Below are positions 35,863 to 44,565 of a stretch of DNA of 47,323 bases, piece after piece. Positions within the stretch are counted from its first letter, which is position 1; each line of letters opens with the position of its first letter. The notes beneath the pieces are model-generated. The model searched no databases, was not told where the DNA came from, and saw nothing but the letters and a program-made list of their open reading frames with translations. Origin of the DNA: an uncultured Alphaproteobacteria bacterium (GTDB lineage Bacteria > Pseudomonadota > Alphaproteobacteria > Rhodobacterales > Rhodobacteraceae); contig CACIAQ010000010.1 of assembly GCA_902584635.1 (NCBI GenBank), positions 1 through 47,323 on the forward strand, read 5' to 3'. The position numbers and the translations under genes were made by a program.

Positions 35863-36198
35863 ATGGACTGGAAAAAATTAACCGCCGATACCAAACAACT
35901 GTTTTCAAAATTTCAAAAGGAAACCCCAGCTACGTTTGAAGGTTTTGGAGTTATGGGTAAAGATGCAAAGAAGAATGGACACTTGACTGAAAAAACCAAG
36001 GAATTTATTGCGCTTGGTATCTCAGTTGCTGTCAGGTGTGAGAGTTGCATAGGACTACACGTTGAACATTTAGTTCGTTTGGGGGCAACAAGAGAGGAAT
36101 TAGTTGAAGCTCTAAGCATGAGCTCATATATGGGTGGTGGTCCGTCAATAACATATAGTGCAAAGGCATTGGAGGCCTTTGATCAACTATCAAATTAG
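35863..36198 (+). CDS. Carboxymuconolactone decarboxylase / AhpD-family protein
   Basis: A 111-aa CMD-fold protein. The redox motif is intact: Cys59-Glu-Ser-Cys62 followed by His66 in RCESCIGLHVEH, then the helix ATREELVEALSMSSYMGGGP. Such proteins form homohexamers and either reduce peroxides or act on small organics. It starts a tight trio with the oxygenase and the M29/NicX-like gene (gaps of 8 and 5 bp). A second CMD-type protein, with a broken motif, is encoded at 32673-33251 in the divergent transcript. Confidence 0.9.
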   Translation: MDWKKLTADTKQLFSKFQKETPATFEGFGVMGKDAKKNGHLTEKTKEFIALGISVAVRCESCIGLHVEHLVRLGATREELVEALSMSSYMGGGPSITYSAKALEAFDQLSN

Positions 36199-36206
36199 GA
36201 ATTATA

Positions 36207-37166
36207 ATGAACACCTCATTAGTAAAAGAGCTAGACATAGACAAAGTTCCCATTATTGACATTGGACCTCTTAGAGATAATTCGGACCCCACTTCGGTAG
36301 CAAGAGAACTTTATAGTGCTAGTACAGGATTAGGTTTTATTTACATAAAAAACCACGGTATTCCACAAAAAAAAATTGATGCGCTAAGAGATGATGGTCT
36401 CAAATTCTTTAGATCCAGCGAGAAAAATAAAGAATTAGTGACGATTTCAGAAAGACATAGAGGTTGGCTCGGTTTTGGCGGTGCAAAAATGAAAGATGAC
36501 GCAAAACCTGACTTAAAAGAAAGCTTTATTTGGGGCTATGAATACCAAGTTGGGGAAATTGACGACCACCCTATTAGGGGTCCGAATAAATGGCCGAGCT
36601 TTATCCCAAGCTTCAAGGAAAATGCCCTTAATTACTTTGATTTAGCAGACAACTTGGCTAAAACTCTTTTAGAAGGCTTTGCTTTGGGCTTAAAGTTAAA
36701 AAGAGATTTTTTTATACGAAATGCTACTCAACCCTTAAGCCGGGCATCTCTCGTTTATTACCCTGATCAACCAAAAAAAATGAGTGATGATCAATTTGGC
36801 GTAAGCGCTCATACAGATTTTGGCGTTTTAACCGTTCTTTGCCAAGACTCTGTTGGAGGACTTCAAATACAAGATTCATCAGGTGATTGGTTTCATGCAC
36901 CGCCTATAGAAGGTACGTTAGTAGTAAATGTAGCAGATCTTCTTAGTAGATGGACAAATGGTTTATATAAATCCACACCCCACCGAGTTGTGAATAAATC
37001 AGGAAAGGAACGCCTGTCGATAGTTCTAGCTTTCGATCCAAATCCAGAGACATATATTAATCCAGCTGACATATTTGGTGAAAACGAAAAAAGGCTTAGC
37101 GACCCAATAACATGTGGCGACTATCTTATATGGAGATTTGGCAAAGCATTTTCATATAGAAAATAG
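36207..37166 (+). CDS. 2-oxoglutarate/Fe(II)-dependent oxygenase (IPNS-like)
   Basis: A 319-aa non-heme iron oxygenase of the isopenicillin-N-synthase/ACC-oxidase group. N-terminal DIOX_N signature VPIIDIGPLRD and GFIYIKNHGIP; iron ligands His202 and Asp204 (AHTDFGVLT) and His259 (PHRVVN); the 2-oxoglutarate-binding Arg269 and Ser271 in RLSI. All catalytic residues are intact. It hydroxylates or desaturates a small substrate with O2 and 2-oxoglutarate, releasing succinate and CO2. AGGA precedes the ATG. It sits between CMD and M29/NicX-like genes in one transcript downstream of an ABC importer, which suggests it acts on the imported compound. Confidence 0.92.
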   Translation: MNTSLVKELDIDKVPIIDIGPLRDNSDPTSVARELYSASTGLGFIYIKNHGIPQKKIDALRDDGLKFFRSSEKNKELVTISERHRGWLGFGGAKMKDDAKPDLKESFIWGYEYQVGEIDDHPIRGPNKWPSFIPSFKENALNYFDLADNLAKTLLEGFALGLKLKRDFFIRNATQPLSRASLVYYPDQPKKMSDDQFGVSAHTDFGVLTVLCQDSVGGLQIQDSSGDWFHAPPIEGTLVVNVADLLSRWTNGLYKSTPHRVVNKSGKERLSIVLAFDPNPETYINPADIFGENEKRLSDPITCGDYLIWRFGKAFSYRK

Positions 37167-37171
37167 ACCAT

Positions 37172-38224
37172 ATGAATGACAAAATACTTTCAAAAGCAGC
37201 GCACAATCTTCTAATAGAATGTGCAAGACTAAAGCAATCAGATACTTTATTAATTGTGAGGGAAAAAGAAAGTTTAGGCTGGTATAAGAATGATATTTCT
37301 GACTATATTTTAGAGTACGCCCAAGAAAGGGGTATTCACGCTTCTTTAGATGAAGTTGGTTCTCCCGAGATAAATCAAGATCAAAATTTTTATGAAAAAA
37401 TTAATAAATATAGCTGTGTTATTTTTTTTGCGCGATTGGGCGATCAAAATCGTTTTGAGAAAAAAGGCTTTTCTACAAAGCGAGTTATGAGCTATGTAAG
37501 AGACTGCGAAAGCCTAGCGTCTATCTTTGGGACACTGGACTATAAATTAAATGTCCTTGTAAAGAACGCAATTGATCGGTTGATAGAAAACTCCAATATA
37601 ATTAAACTGACTTGCCCACTAGGAACAAATTTGATTGGAGAAATAACTAAAGATAACTCTGAAACTACAGAAGTATCTGTACTACGATTTCCAATACTTG
37701 TTCCTAAACCCATAGACGCAAAACCGTTCTCGGGCAAAGTTGTTTTGAACAACTATCTGACATCTACAGGATCTAGATATTACAAACCAAATTTTATAAA
37801 AATAAATAGTGAAGTAACTATTCATATTGAGAATGGTAGAATTGCTGATATGCAGGGAACATCTGACGATGTCAACAATATTCAAAACCACTATACGTAT
37901 GTTTCTCAAAAGTTTGGCATAGATATGCATGCGGTACACTCATGGCACCCGGGGATACATCCAGGAACAGAGGATAATAAATTTTATGAGAATGACCCTG
38001 ATAAATGGTCAAATACAGTGTTCGGACAACCCAAATATCTTCATTTCCATACCTGCGGGAACTATGCACCAGGTGAGATATGTTGGATGATTCCTAATCA
38101 TACTGTGCTAATCGATGACAAGCCATTGTGGAAAGATGGAGAATTAATGCTCAATGGCTTCGAGGATACAAAAGGTCTCTTGGAAAAACACGGAACTTTA
38201 AAAAACGTTTTTAGCGGTGTTTAA
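37172..38224 (+). CDS. M29-aminopeptidase/NicX-fold protein of unknown function
   Basis: A 350-aa protein whose length and C-terminal layout resemble the M29 aminopeptidase/2,5-dihydroxypyridine dioxygenase (NicX) fold: ARLKQSDTLLIV near 18-29, the HSWHPGIHPG His-rich stretch, YLHFHTCG, and the ending TVLIDDKPLWKDG. NicX and M29 enzymes bind metal through an H-x-D close to the last strand; here that position reads ICWMIP, so the usual ligands are lost while extra histidines appear upstream (His-Phe-His in YLHFH). Reaction unknown. It starts 5 bp after the oxygenase gene. Its stop TAA overlaps, in TTAA, the stop of the convergent flavoprotein gene. Confidence 0.65.
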   Translation: MNDKILSKAAHNLLIECARLKQSDTLLIVREKESLGWYKNDISDYILEYAQERGIHASLDEVGSPEINQDQNFYEKINKYSCVIFFARLGDQNRFEKKGFSTKRVMSYVRDCESLASIFGTLDYKLNVLVKNAIDRLIENSNIIKLTCPLGTNLIGEITKDNSETTEVSVLRFPILVPKPIDAKPFSGKVVLNNYLTSTGSRYYKPNFIKINSEVTIHIENGRIADMQGTSDDVNNIQNHYTYVSQKFGIDMHAVHSWHPGIHPGTEDNKFYENDPDKWSNTVFGQPKYLHFHTCGNYAPGEICWMIPNHTVLIDDKPLWKDGELMLNGFEDTKGLLEKHGTLKNVFSGV

Positions 38225-39531
38225 CCCAAAACGGACATACTGCTTTCTTCATTAATTACGCGGTTGCGTGAATAAAAGCCCAGATCAATTTCTCTATCAA
38301 TATAATTTAATTGAAGTTTGATAGGATCCTTGTCATGATCATGCCCGTTTTCGCACTTCACTATCAATTCAGCCATAATCTTTCCAGCCATCGGAGCGTT
38401 CTTATATTGATTTCCACTTGAGCCAACCGCCATATAAAATCCTGACAAAGAGGATTTATCGTAAATGGGGATCCAATCATCAGATACGTCATATAAAGCC
38501 ACCACACCCTTTGAATTTGATGGTATTGGCAAATCTGGGTACCTCTGTGCCTGTCTTAAAACTTGAGTTCTCCATTGCTCAGAAAAGCTTTCGTCCCAAA
38601 TATCAGGATCTACGAACAACCTTTCATCACATTCTGGGTCTTCACTACCGATAAGCACATTATTTCCAATTTCAGGTCGGCTATAACACCCAATATCGCT
38701 GTCAGAAATTACAAAACCTTCTTTCTCATAATTAAATCCCGATGGTGAAGGCACATGACAAACCTCAACCTTTAAAGCTTTCGTTTTTATATTCATATCA
38801 TTTTCTACGTCTGCCATCTGGTTGACCTTCATAGAGTGTGGGCCAGCAACATTCACAACAATTTTTGCGCTAATTTTCTCACCATTTTCTAACACAACGC
38901 CACTGACTCTCCCCTTTTCCTGAATTATCTCTTTAACGCTTGATTTAAATAGAAATTTTGCTCCTTTCTTTGAAGCTGCCATTTGTAGATTTTGCGCAGA
39001 AAGCTGAGGATCATTTATATAACCTGCTGTGGGAAAAAAAACAGATCCCCTTAAATCATCTCCGGTTTTTGACCCAAAGCTTTTATCGCTTGTTGACTTT
39101 ACAGGTCCATATTTATTCGTATCAACAATTCTTAATTTTTCTTTTATTTTTTTTTGATCCCAAAGCTCATGGGGTATATTCAGTTCTTCAGCTCTTTTAA
39201 TTACTTTATCTAGATAATTATTTTGCTCAGTTTGGTAAATCATGCACCCGCACTCAATAAACTTAGCCAGATTATCGTGTTCGGATGCCTCTAAATATGC
39301 CATCCAATCTTTCCAAAAATGATAACTCTCATAAGCAAGAGCGCAGCCATCAAACGTCGAGTAATGTACTCTGATAATTGCACAGGAAGCCGAAGTAGAG
39401 CCATAACCTGATACGTGATTTCTATCTATGTTTAGAGTCTTCAAACCTTGTTTAGATAACTCAAAGGCAACGGCGTTGCCGATAACACCAGCCCCAATAA
39501 TGATAGCATCAAAATTTTGTTCGTTACTCAT
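38221..39531 (-). CDS. DAO-family FAD-dependent oxidoreductase
   Basis: A 436-aa flavoprotein of the D-amino-acid-oxidase/sarcosine-oxidase fold. FAD motif IIIGAGVIGNAVAFEL (residues about 10-25), the ADP-ribose acid Asp36 (NIDRNH), the VVNVAGPHS segment near 225 and a C-terminal GFYMAVGSSGNQYKNAPMAGK FAD loop. Such enzymes oxidise secondary amines, D-amino acids or N-methyl amino acids. The substrate is not deducible. It is a single gene 39 bp downstream of fadH on the same strand and converges on the M29/NicX-like gene with shared stop bases. Confidence 0.85.
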   Translation of the reverse strand: MSNEQNFDAIIIGAGVIGNAVAFELSKQGLKTLNIDRNHVSGYGSTSASCAIIRVHYSTFDGCALAYESYHFWKDWMAYLEASEHDNLAKFIECGCMIYQTEQNNYLDKVIKRAEELNIPHELWDQKKIKEKLRIVDTNKYGPVKSTSDKSFGSKTGDDLRGSVFFPTAGYINDPQLSAQNLQMAASKKGAKFLFKSSVKEIIQEKGRVSGVVLENGEKISAKIVVNVAGPHSMKVNQMADVENDMNIKTKALKVEVCHVPSPSGFNYEKEGFVISDSDIGCYSRPEIGNNVLIGSEDPECDERLFVDPDIWDESFSEQWRTQVLRQAQRYPDLPIPSNSKGVVALYDVSDDWIPIYDKSSLSGFYMAVGSSGNQYKNAPMAGKIMAELIVKCENGHDHDKDPIKLQLNYIDREIDLGFYSRNRVINEESSMSVLG

Positions 39532-39570
39532 CTGCTTCCTTTCATAATTATAAAAATTATACTTTAAAAA

Positions 39571-41604
39571 CTAAATAACTGCTGCTAATTCCGAAGCTTG
39601 CTTAATTGCGACCTTTGCATCTAATTCTCTAGCCTCATAAGCACCCCCGACCAGGTGCATACGAAATTCAGTATTATTTGCCGAGTTAAAAAATGAACGG
39701 TCTGGCTCCTGTCCAGCACAAACAATAATGTTATCGCATTCAATAAACTGATCCTGATTATTAATAGAGATGTGAATACCATTTTTGGCAATCTTTTTAT
39801 AGGTAACTCCCTTAAGCATCTTTATTTCTTTTTTCCTCAAACTTAACCTGTGAGTCCATCCAGTAGTTTTACCTAAAGCAATCCCTAATGGCGTTACTTT
39901 TCTTTGCAATAAATAGATTTCACGCTCAGATTTACTTGCTTTAGCCATAACACCCGTTACACCTCCTCTCGGATGATTGGTAAAATCTATACCCCATTGC
40001 TCAGCAAAGTCGTCTATATTGGTGGAGGGGTTCTTTTTACCGTGAGATAAGAGTTCAGCCATATCAAACCCTATACCCCCAGCTCCAACTAGAACTACCT
40101 TTTTCCCAATTTTATCTATGTTTCTTATTGCATCTATATATGAAATTACTATCTCTTCATCAGAACCAGGAATATCTAGAGACCTTGGATATACTCCCGT
40201 CGATACAATGATCTCATCATATTTTTTATCTATTAAATCAATAGGTTGAACCTTTTTGTTTAAATGTACTTTAACACCATTTTTTTTAAGCATGGTAGAA
40301 AAATAGCGGATTGTTTCATGAAACTCCTCTTTACCGGGTATTTGTTTGGCCAAATTAAACTGACCCCCTATCTGATCACTTGCCTCAAATAATTCAACAT
40401 GATGCCCTCTTGAAGCTGCAATTTCAGAAAAAGCAAGTCCTGCTGGGCCAGCACCAATAACGGCAATAGTTTTTTTATTCGTAGTTGGTGAATAGTTCAG
40501 GTTGGTTTCATTGCATGCTCTCGGATTCACTAGGCAAGATATTTCTTTTTTATCAAAGGCATGATCTAGGCAAGCTTGGTTACAAGCTATGCATGTGTTT
40601 ATTTCGTCTTCCCTACCTTCTTTAATTTTTTCAAAAATTTTACCGTCTGCAAGAAATGGTCTTGCCATCGAAACTAAGTCTGCATCACCATTCGCCAAAA
40701 CTGTCTCTGCGACATCTGGCATATTTATTCTGTTTGATGTAATTACCGGAACATTAATAACACTTTTTAGGCGTTTAGTTACTGATGTAAAAGCTGCTCT
40801 AGGAACCATAGTTGCAATGGTTGGAACAGGGCTTTCATGCCATGAAAAATGAGTAGACACTATCGAAACACCCGAATTTTCTAAGGCCTGCCCTAAAGCA
40901 CAGATCTCTTCCCATGACATTCCTCCCTCAAGCATATCCATTGCCGGTATTCTGAATATAATCAGAAAATCTTCACCAACAGATTTACGAATTCCTTCCA
41001 CAATTTCTGTTGCAATTCTTATTTTATTAGAGAAACTTCCTCCATATTCGTCTGTTCTCAGATTTGTTTTGTTAACGAAAAAAGTAGAAATAAAATATCC
41101 AGCTGAACCAATGATTTCCACTCCATCATAATTAGCTTTTTTACATAGTTCTGCACACTTGATAAAATCACTAATTTGCTTTCTGAGTACCTCTAGTGAC
41201 ATTTCGTTAGGAACAAGACGACCAATTCTAGATCGAACTGGACTAGCGGCAACTAATTCCTTGCTAATTGCCAACGGACCTGAATGTAAAATCTGCATAC
41301 AAATTTTTGTGTCTACATTCGCATTGTGCACCGCATCTGTTACAAGCTTATGTCTTGCGACTTGACTTTCTTGATTAAAAATAGCTCCGTCAAGAGCACC
41401 TTCTTCATTTGGGGAAATACCTCCCGTGATTATAAGACCAACGCCTGTGGATGCCCTTTCAGCAAAATATTCTCCCATTCTAGAGAAGTCATCTTGTCCT
41501 CCCTCTTCTAAGCCTGTGTGCATAGATCCCATTATAATTCTATTTTTTATAATATGGTTGTCGACTATCAGTGGTTCAAAAATATGCCTATATTTATTTT
41601 TCAT
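39571..41604 (-). CDS. fadH: 2,4-dienoyl-CoA reductase (FadH), NADPH:flavin type
   Basis: A 677-aa iron-sulfur flavoprotein that reduces 2,4-dienoyl-CoA in beta-oxidation of polyunsaturated fatty acids. An OYE-type TIM barrel (1-330) begins with IIMGSMHTGLEE, as in E. coli FadH; the catalytic Tyr170 and His256 correspond to E. coli Tyr166 and His252. [4Fe-4S] ligands are C338, C341, C345 and C357 (CIACNQAC...C). The FAD domain follows (AVIGAGPAGLAFSE) and the NADPH domain lies near 500 (VGAGGIGFD). I use the ATG at 41604 (AGGA six nt before, 47 bp after the SDR stop) rather than the TTG at 41655. Confidence 0.93.
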   Translation of the reverse strand: MKNKYRHIFEPLIVDNHIIKNRIIMGSMHTGLEEGGQDDFSRMGEYFAERASTGVGLIITGGISPNEEGALDGAIFNQESQVARHKLVTDAVHNANVDTKICMQILHSGPLAISKELVAASPVRSRIGRLVPNEMSLEVLRKQISDFIKCAELCKKANYDGVEIIGSAGYFISTFFVNKTNLRTDEYGGSFSNKIRIATEIVEGIRKSVGEDFLIIFRIPAMDMLEGGMSWEEICALGQALENSGVSIVSTHFSWHESPVPTIATMVPRAAFTSVTKRLKSVINVPVITSNRINMPDVAETVLANGDADLVSMARPFLADGKIFEKIKEGREDEINTCIACNQACLDHAFDKKEISCLVNPRACNETNLNYSPTTNKKTIAVIGAGPAGLAFSEIAASRGHHVELFEASDQIGGQFNLAKQIPGKEEFHETIRYFSTMLKKNGVKVHLNKKVQPIDLIDKKYDEIIVSTGVYPRSLDIPGSDEEIVISYIDAIRNIDKIGKKVVLVGAGGIGFDMAELLSHGKKNPSTNIDDFAEQWGIDFTNHPRGGVTGVMAKASKSEREIYLLQRKVTPLGIALGKTTGWTHRLSLRKKEIKMLKGVTYKKIAKNGIHISINNQDQFIECDNIIVCAGQEPDRSFFNSANNTEFRMHLVGGAYEARELDAKVAIKQASELAAVI

Positions 41605-41651
41605 TTTATTTCCTACTTTCTTAAAAATTCTTTTCTCAAGACGACAATCAA

Positions 41652-42377
41652 TCAACTAGCAGACCATCCTCCATCGATAATATGCTCTTGCCCCGTAACA
41701 AATTTACTTTCATCAGATGCCAAATAAACTGCTAGATCAGCAATTTCATCTGCCAATCCAAGTCTTCCCATGGGCTGTCTATTAACGAAGTCATTCATAG
41801 CCCTGTCATAATCACCAGTCGCTTCCAGCCTTTCGTGCAATGATGGGGTATCAACAGTACCTGGACATATGCAGTTACATCTAATTCCTTCTTTAACAAA
41901 GTCTACCGCTACAGACTTGGTTAAACCGATTACTGCAGCTTTTGACAAACCATAAATACAACGATTTGGTGCACCAATGACAGATGAAACCACGGAACCA
42001 ATATTAACTATACTGCCACCACCTTTATTCTGCATAAAAGGGATAGCAGCTTTTATAGTGCGATACATGGACTTGATATTTAAATCAATTGCGTCATCAA
42101 ACTCCTCTTCTTTAGATATAAGTATTGTACCTGAGTGAACTATACCTGCACAATTTATCAATATGTCTGGCTCAAAATCTTTTATCGCTTTAAGGATAGC
42201 TTCAGCATCCCTAACATCTACACAAAGAGACTTGGAGACTTTTAATTGCGTTAACATAGCATCGTTTATGTCAACGGCCAGCACTTCGGAACCAAAATGG
42301 AAGAGTTTCTCCGCAATAGCTTTACCAATTCCCTGACCGGCGGCAGTTACGAAAGCTTTTTTGTTTTTGAGTCGCAT
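41652..42377 (-). CDS. Short-chain dehydrogenase/reductase, DHRS6-like
   Basis: A 241-aa classical SDR. The cofactor motif is TAAGQGIGKA with Asp36 favouring NAD, then NCAG near 75-78, catalytic Ser128, Tyr142 and Lys146 (INIGS..., YGLSK). The NRC-Y segment, CPGTVDTPSL and terminal RQPMGRLG...IDGGWS series is the DHRS6/2-keto-3-deoxy-L-fuconate-dehydrogenase subgroup. It oxidises a small hydroxy acid or sugar acid. It leads the leftward transcript with fadH and the flavoprotein gene. Confidence 0.88.
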   Translation of the reverse strand: MRLKNKKAFVTAAGQGIGKAIAEKLFHFGSEVLAVDINDAMLTQLKVSKSLCVDVRDAEAILKAIKDFEPDILINCAGIVHSGTILISKEEEFDDAIDLNIKSMYRTIKAAIPFMQNKGGGSIVNIGSVVSSVIGAPNRCIYGLSKAAVIGLTKSVAVDFVKEGIRCNCICPGTVDTPSLHERLEATGDYDRAMNDFVNRQPMGRLGLADEIADLAVYLASDESKFVTGQEHIIDGGWSAS

Positions 42378-42444
42378 TATTCTGGAAGATTGTTAATTTA
42401 TCTTGAATAATTAAAATAAAAATATTTTTGATCGAGGTCAATAA

Positions 42445-42600
42445 TTGGAACTTTTTTTTCTAGGCGTAATTGGCTTTTTACTTCTTTTTGGTTTTAGACC
42501 CATAGTAAAAATACTCAAACTTTTCTTGCTAGGATCGAGCTTAATTTGGTTAGTTATAATAGGTAGTGTTGCAATTGGTATAATGATATATATGGACTAG
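42445..42600 (+). CDS. Small membrane protein (51 aa)
   Basis: A 51-residue ORF too short for routine ORF calling. It starts with TTG at 42445, 6 nt after a strong GAGGT ribosome site (42434-42438), and ends with TAG at 42598-42600. The product has two hydrophobic helices (FFLGVIGFLLLFGF at 3-16 and LIWLVIIGSVAIGIMIY at about 33-49) separated by a basic loop RPIVKILK, so it is probably an inner-membrane hairpin. Its last base overlaps the GTG start of the flavoprotein gene (TAGTG), implying coupled translation. Its function is unknown; it may be an accessory or regulatory peptide of the flavoprotein. Confidence 0.65.
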   Translation: MELFFLGVIGFLLLFGFRPIVKILKLFLLGSSLIWLVIIGSVAIGIMIYMD

Positions 42601-43691
42601 TGAATGAGCTTCGGATGGTAGATATATTAGTAGTTGGTGGTGGAATTGCTGGCCTCTCGGTTGCAGGTAGACTAAGTAAATCAGCGAGGGTGACTTTGCT
42701 AGAGGCCGAAGGAAATCTCGGGTACCACTCATCAAGTAGATCCGCTGCTGCATTTATCGAAGACTACGGAAACGACGTTATACGGGAATTCAATAGTGCA
42801 AGCAAAAGCTTTCTTTCTAAGGATGGCGTAGATGTTCTGTCCCCAAGGGGTAGCCTAATTTTAGGAAAAAAAGACGAAAAATATGCATTTAAAGAGCAAT
42901 GTTCAGGTTTTGCCCACAATGAAATATCTGTCAGCGATGCACGTAGCCTAATTGAAGTAATCAATAATAAAGCGGTAAAATATGCTGGATACAAAGAGGA
43001 CATTTACGATATTGATACAGATAAACTATTGCAACATTTCACAAAAGGTATAAAGGCCAACGGGTCAGAAATTTATACCAACTCCAAAGTAATTGCTGCT
43101 GAGTTTAGAGAAGGGAAGTGGCACATTACAACGGATAGAAAAACATTTATTTGTGATGTCATTGTGAATGCGGCAGGAGCATGGGTAGATGAACTAGCAT
43201 TGAAATGTGGCATAGAACCTTTGGGCTTTTTACCTCTTAAAAGATCTATGGCTAGAGTGCCTGCTCCTGATGATAGTGGTAATCATAAAAGTTGGCCAAT
43301 GGCTTTTGGACTAAATGAAGCTTTTTACGCAAAACCTGATGCAGGAGAAATGATTGTCTCCCCATCGGAAGAAACCAAGTCTTTTCCTCATGACGCATAT
43401 GCAAATGATGAAGACTTAGCAAAAGGAATTTTCAATTTTGAGGAAGTTGTGAGCTATTCTGTTAAAAGAATTACATCAAGCTGGGCAGGACTTCGAACTT
43501 TTGCACCTGATCGCACCCTTGTTATTGGCTTTGATAGCATTGTTCCCAGTTTCTTTTGGCTTGCAGGTCAAGGAGGATATGGCTTTCAAACGTCAGCTGC
43601 AGCAAGCAAAATGGCTAGTGAGATTATTCTAGGGGAAAAATCAAGCTTTGGACAGTTGCAAAAGAGAGTCTCTCCGAAAAGATTTAAGTAG
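42600..43691 (+). CDS. FAD-dependent amine/D-amino-acid oxidoreductase (DAO fold)
   Basis: A 363-aa DAO-fold flavoprotein. FAD motif DILVVGGGIAGLSVA (about 8-22), Glu34 of the ADP-ribose site (LLEAEGN), SSSRSAAAFIEDYG, VVNAAGAWVDELA near 175 and the C-terminal WAGLRTFAPDRTLVIGF then GQGGYGFQTSAA. These are typical of glycine oxidase and D-amino-acid dehydrogenase relatives. It begins with GTG at 42600, sharing a base with the stop of the small membrane protein, or with ATG at 42615 (358 aa). Lies convergent with the cyclotransferase gene. Substrate unknown; the partner membrane protein could help dock it to the electron-transport chain. Confidence 0.85.
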   Translation: MNELRMVDILVVGGGIAGLSVAGRLSKSARVTLLEAEGNLGYHSSSRSAAAFIEDYGNDVIREFNSASKSFLSKDGVDVLSPRGSLILGKKDEKYAFKEQCSGFAHNEISVSDARSLIEVINNKAVKYAGYKEDIYDIDTDKLLQHFTKGIKANGSEIYTNSKVIAAEFREGKWHITTDRKTFICDVIVNAAGAWVDELALKCGIEPLGFLPLKRSMARVPAPDDSGNHKSWPMAFGLNEAFYAKPDAGEMIVSPSEETKSFPHDAYANDEDLAKGIFNFEEVVSYSVKRITSSWAGLRTFAPDRTLVIGFDSIVPSFFWLAGQGGYGFQTSAAASKMASEIILGEKSSFGQLQKRVSPKRFK

Positions 43692-43704
43692 TACTTGAGC
43701 GTTA

Positions 43705-44517
43705 TTACTGCTCCTGGATTGAAACTTCGTATATAGAATTCCAAAATTTTCCAGTTACAAAAATTCGGTCTTTAACTTTATCATAAGCTATCCCATTCAA
43801 TACATCTTCAGCTCCAGTTCTTTCACTTATTGATGAAAAATCGATCCATCTAACTAGTTCACCGGTAGCACTATCGATACATGCTACTAAGTCAGATTTC
43901 CATATATTCGCCCAAATCTCATTTCCAACAAACTCTAACTCATTAAGATTATTCACTGGTAATCCATTATAGGTAACCGCTATTGACCTTATGATCTGAA
44001 GGGTACTCGGGTCACGAAATTTTAAAATGTTACTCCCATTACTCATTACTAAATATTTGTTGTTACTAGTAAGCCCCCAACCCTCTCCATTATACGACAA
44101 AATTTTTATTATCTCGAAAGTAGTTTTATCATATACGAACATAACTCCCGATTTCCAAGTCAGTTGATAAAGCCTACCATTGAATAAAGTAAGTCCTTCA
44201 GCAAAAAACTTATCCTTCAATGATATTTTTTTTATCAATTTTTCAGAGTACTTTTTATATTTTCTTAGACTTGAATTTCCATATAGACCGGTACTTTCAT
44301 AAAATATTTCCTTGTCTACAATAAAACCCTGAGTAAAAGCGTTACTATCATGAGGAATTTTTCTTATGATCTTAGGGGTAACTGTTTCCTGAGCATAAGA
44401 ATGAAAAACGTTAAGAAAAAAAACAAAGAGGTAGATTAGATAGACACGACTTTTTATTATCGATAAAAGTCTTGTAAAGAAGAAAAGAGCAGACAAAAAC
44501 TTGCATGTTGAGGTCAT
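43705..44517 (-). CDS. Glutaminyl-peptide cyclotransferase (glutamine cyclotransferase)
   Basis: A 270-aa exported beta-propeller enzyme forming N-terminal pyroglutamate from glutamine. The family pattern is clear: FTQGFIVDKEIFYESTGLYG, FAEGLTLFNGRLYQLTWKSG, GEGWGLTSNNKYLVMSNG, NLNELEFVGNEIWANIWKS and EDVLNGIAYD. The N-terminus has a long basic-hydrophobic segment (about 1-42) ending HSYAQ, so it is secreted across or anchored in the inner membrane. Length matches plant-type bacterial QCs (about 260). Divergent from the aminotransferase gene by 48 bp, convergent with the flavoprotein gene by 13 bp. Confidence 0.92.
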   Translation of the reverse strand: MTSTCKFLSALFFFTRLLSIIKSRVYLIYLFVFFLNVFHSYAQETVTPKIIRKIPHDSNAFTQGFIVDKEIFYESTGLYGNSSLRKYKKYSEKLIKKISLKDKFFAEGLTLFNGRLYQLTWKSGVMFVYDKTTFEIIKILSYNGEGWGLTSNNKYLVMSNGSNILKFRDPSTLQIIRSIAVTYNGLPVNNLNELEFVGNEIWANIWKSDLVACIDSATGELVRWIDFSSISERTGAEDVLNGIAYDKVKDRIFVTGKFWNSIYEVSIQEQ

Positions 44518-44565
44518 GTCTTTTAGAAAATAGTGTATTTTTTCGTTAAAAGGAATTTAAATATC

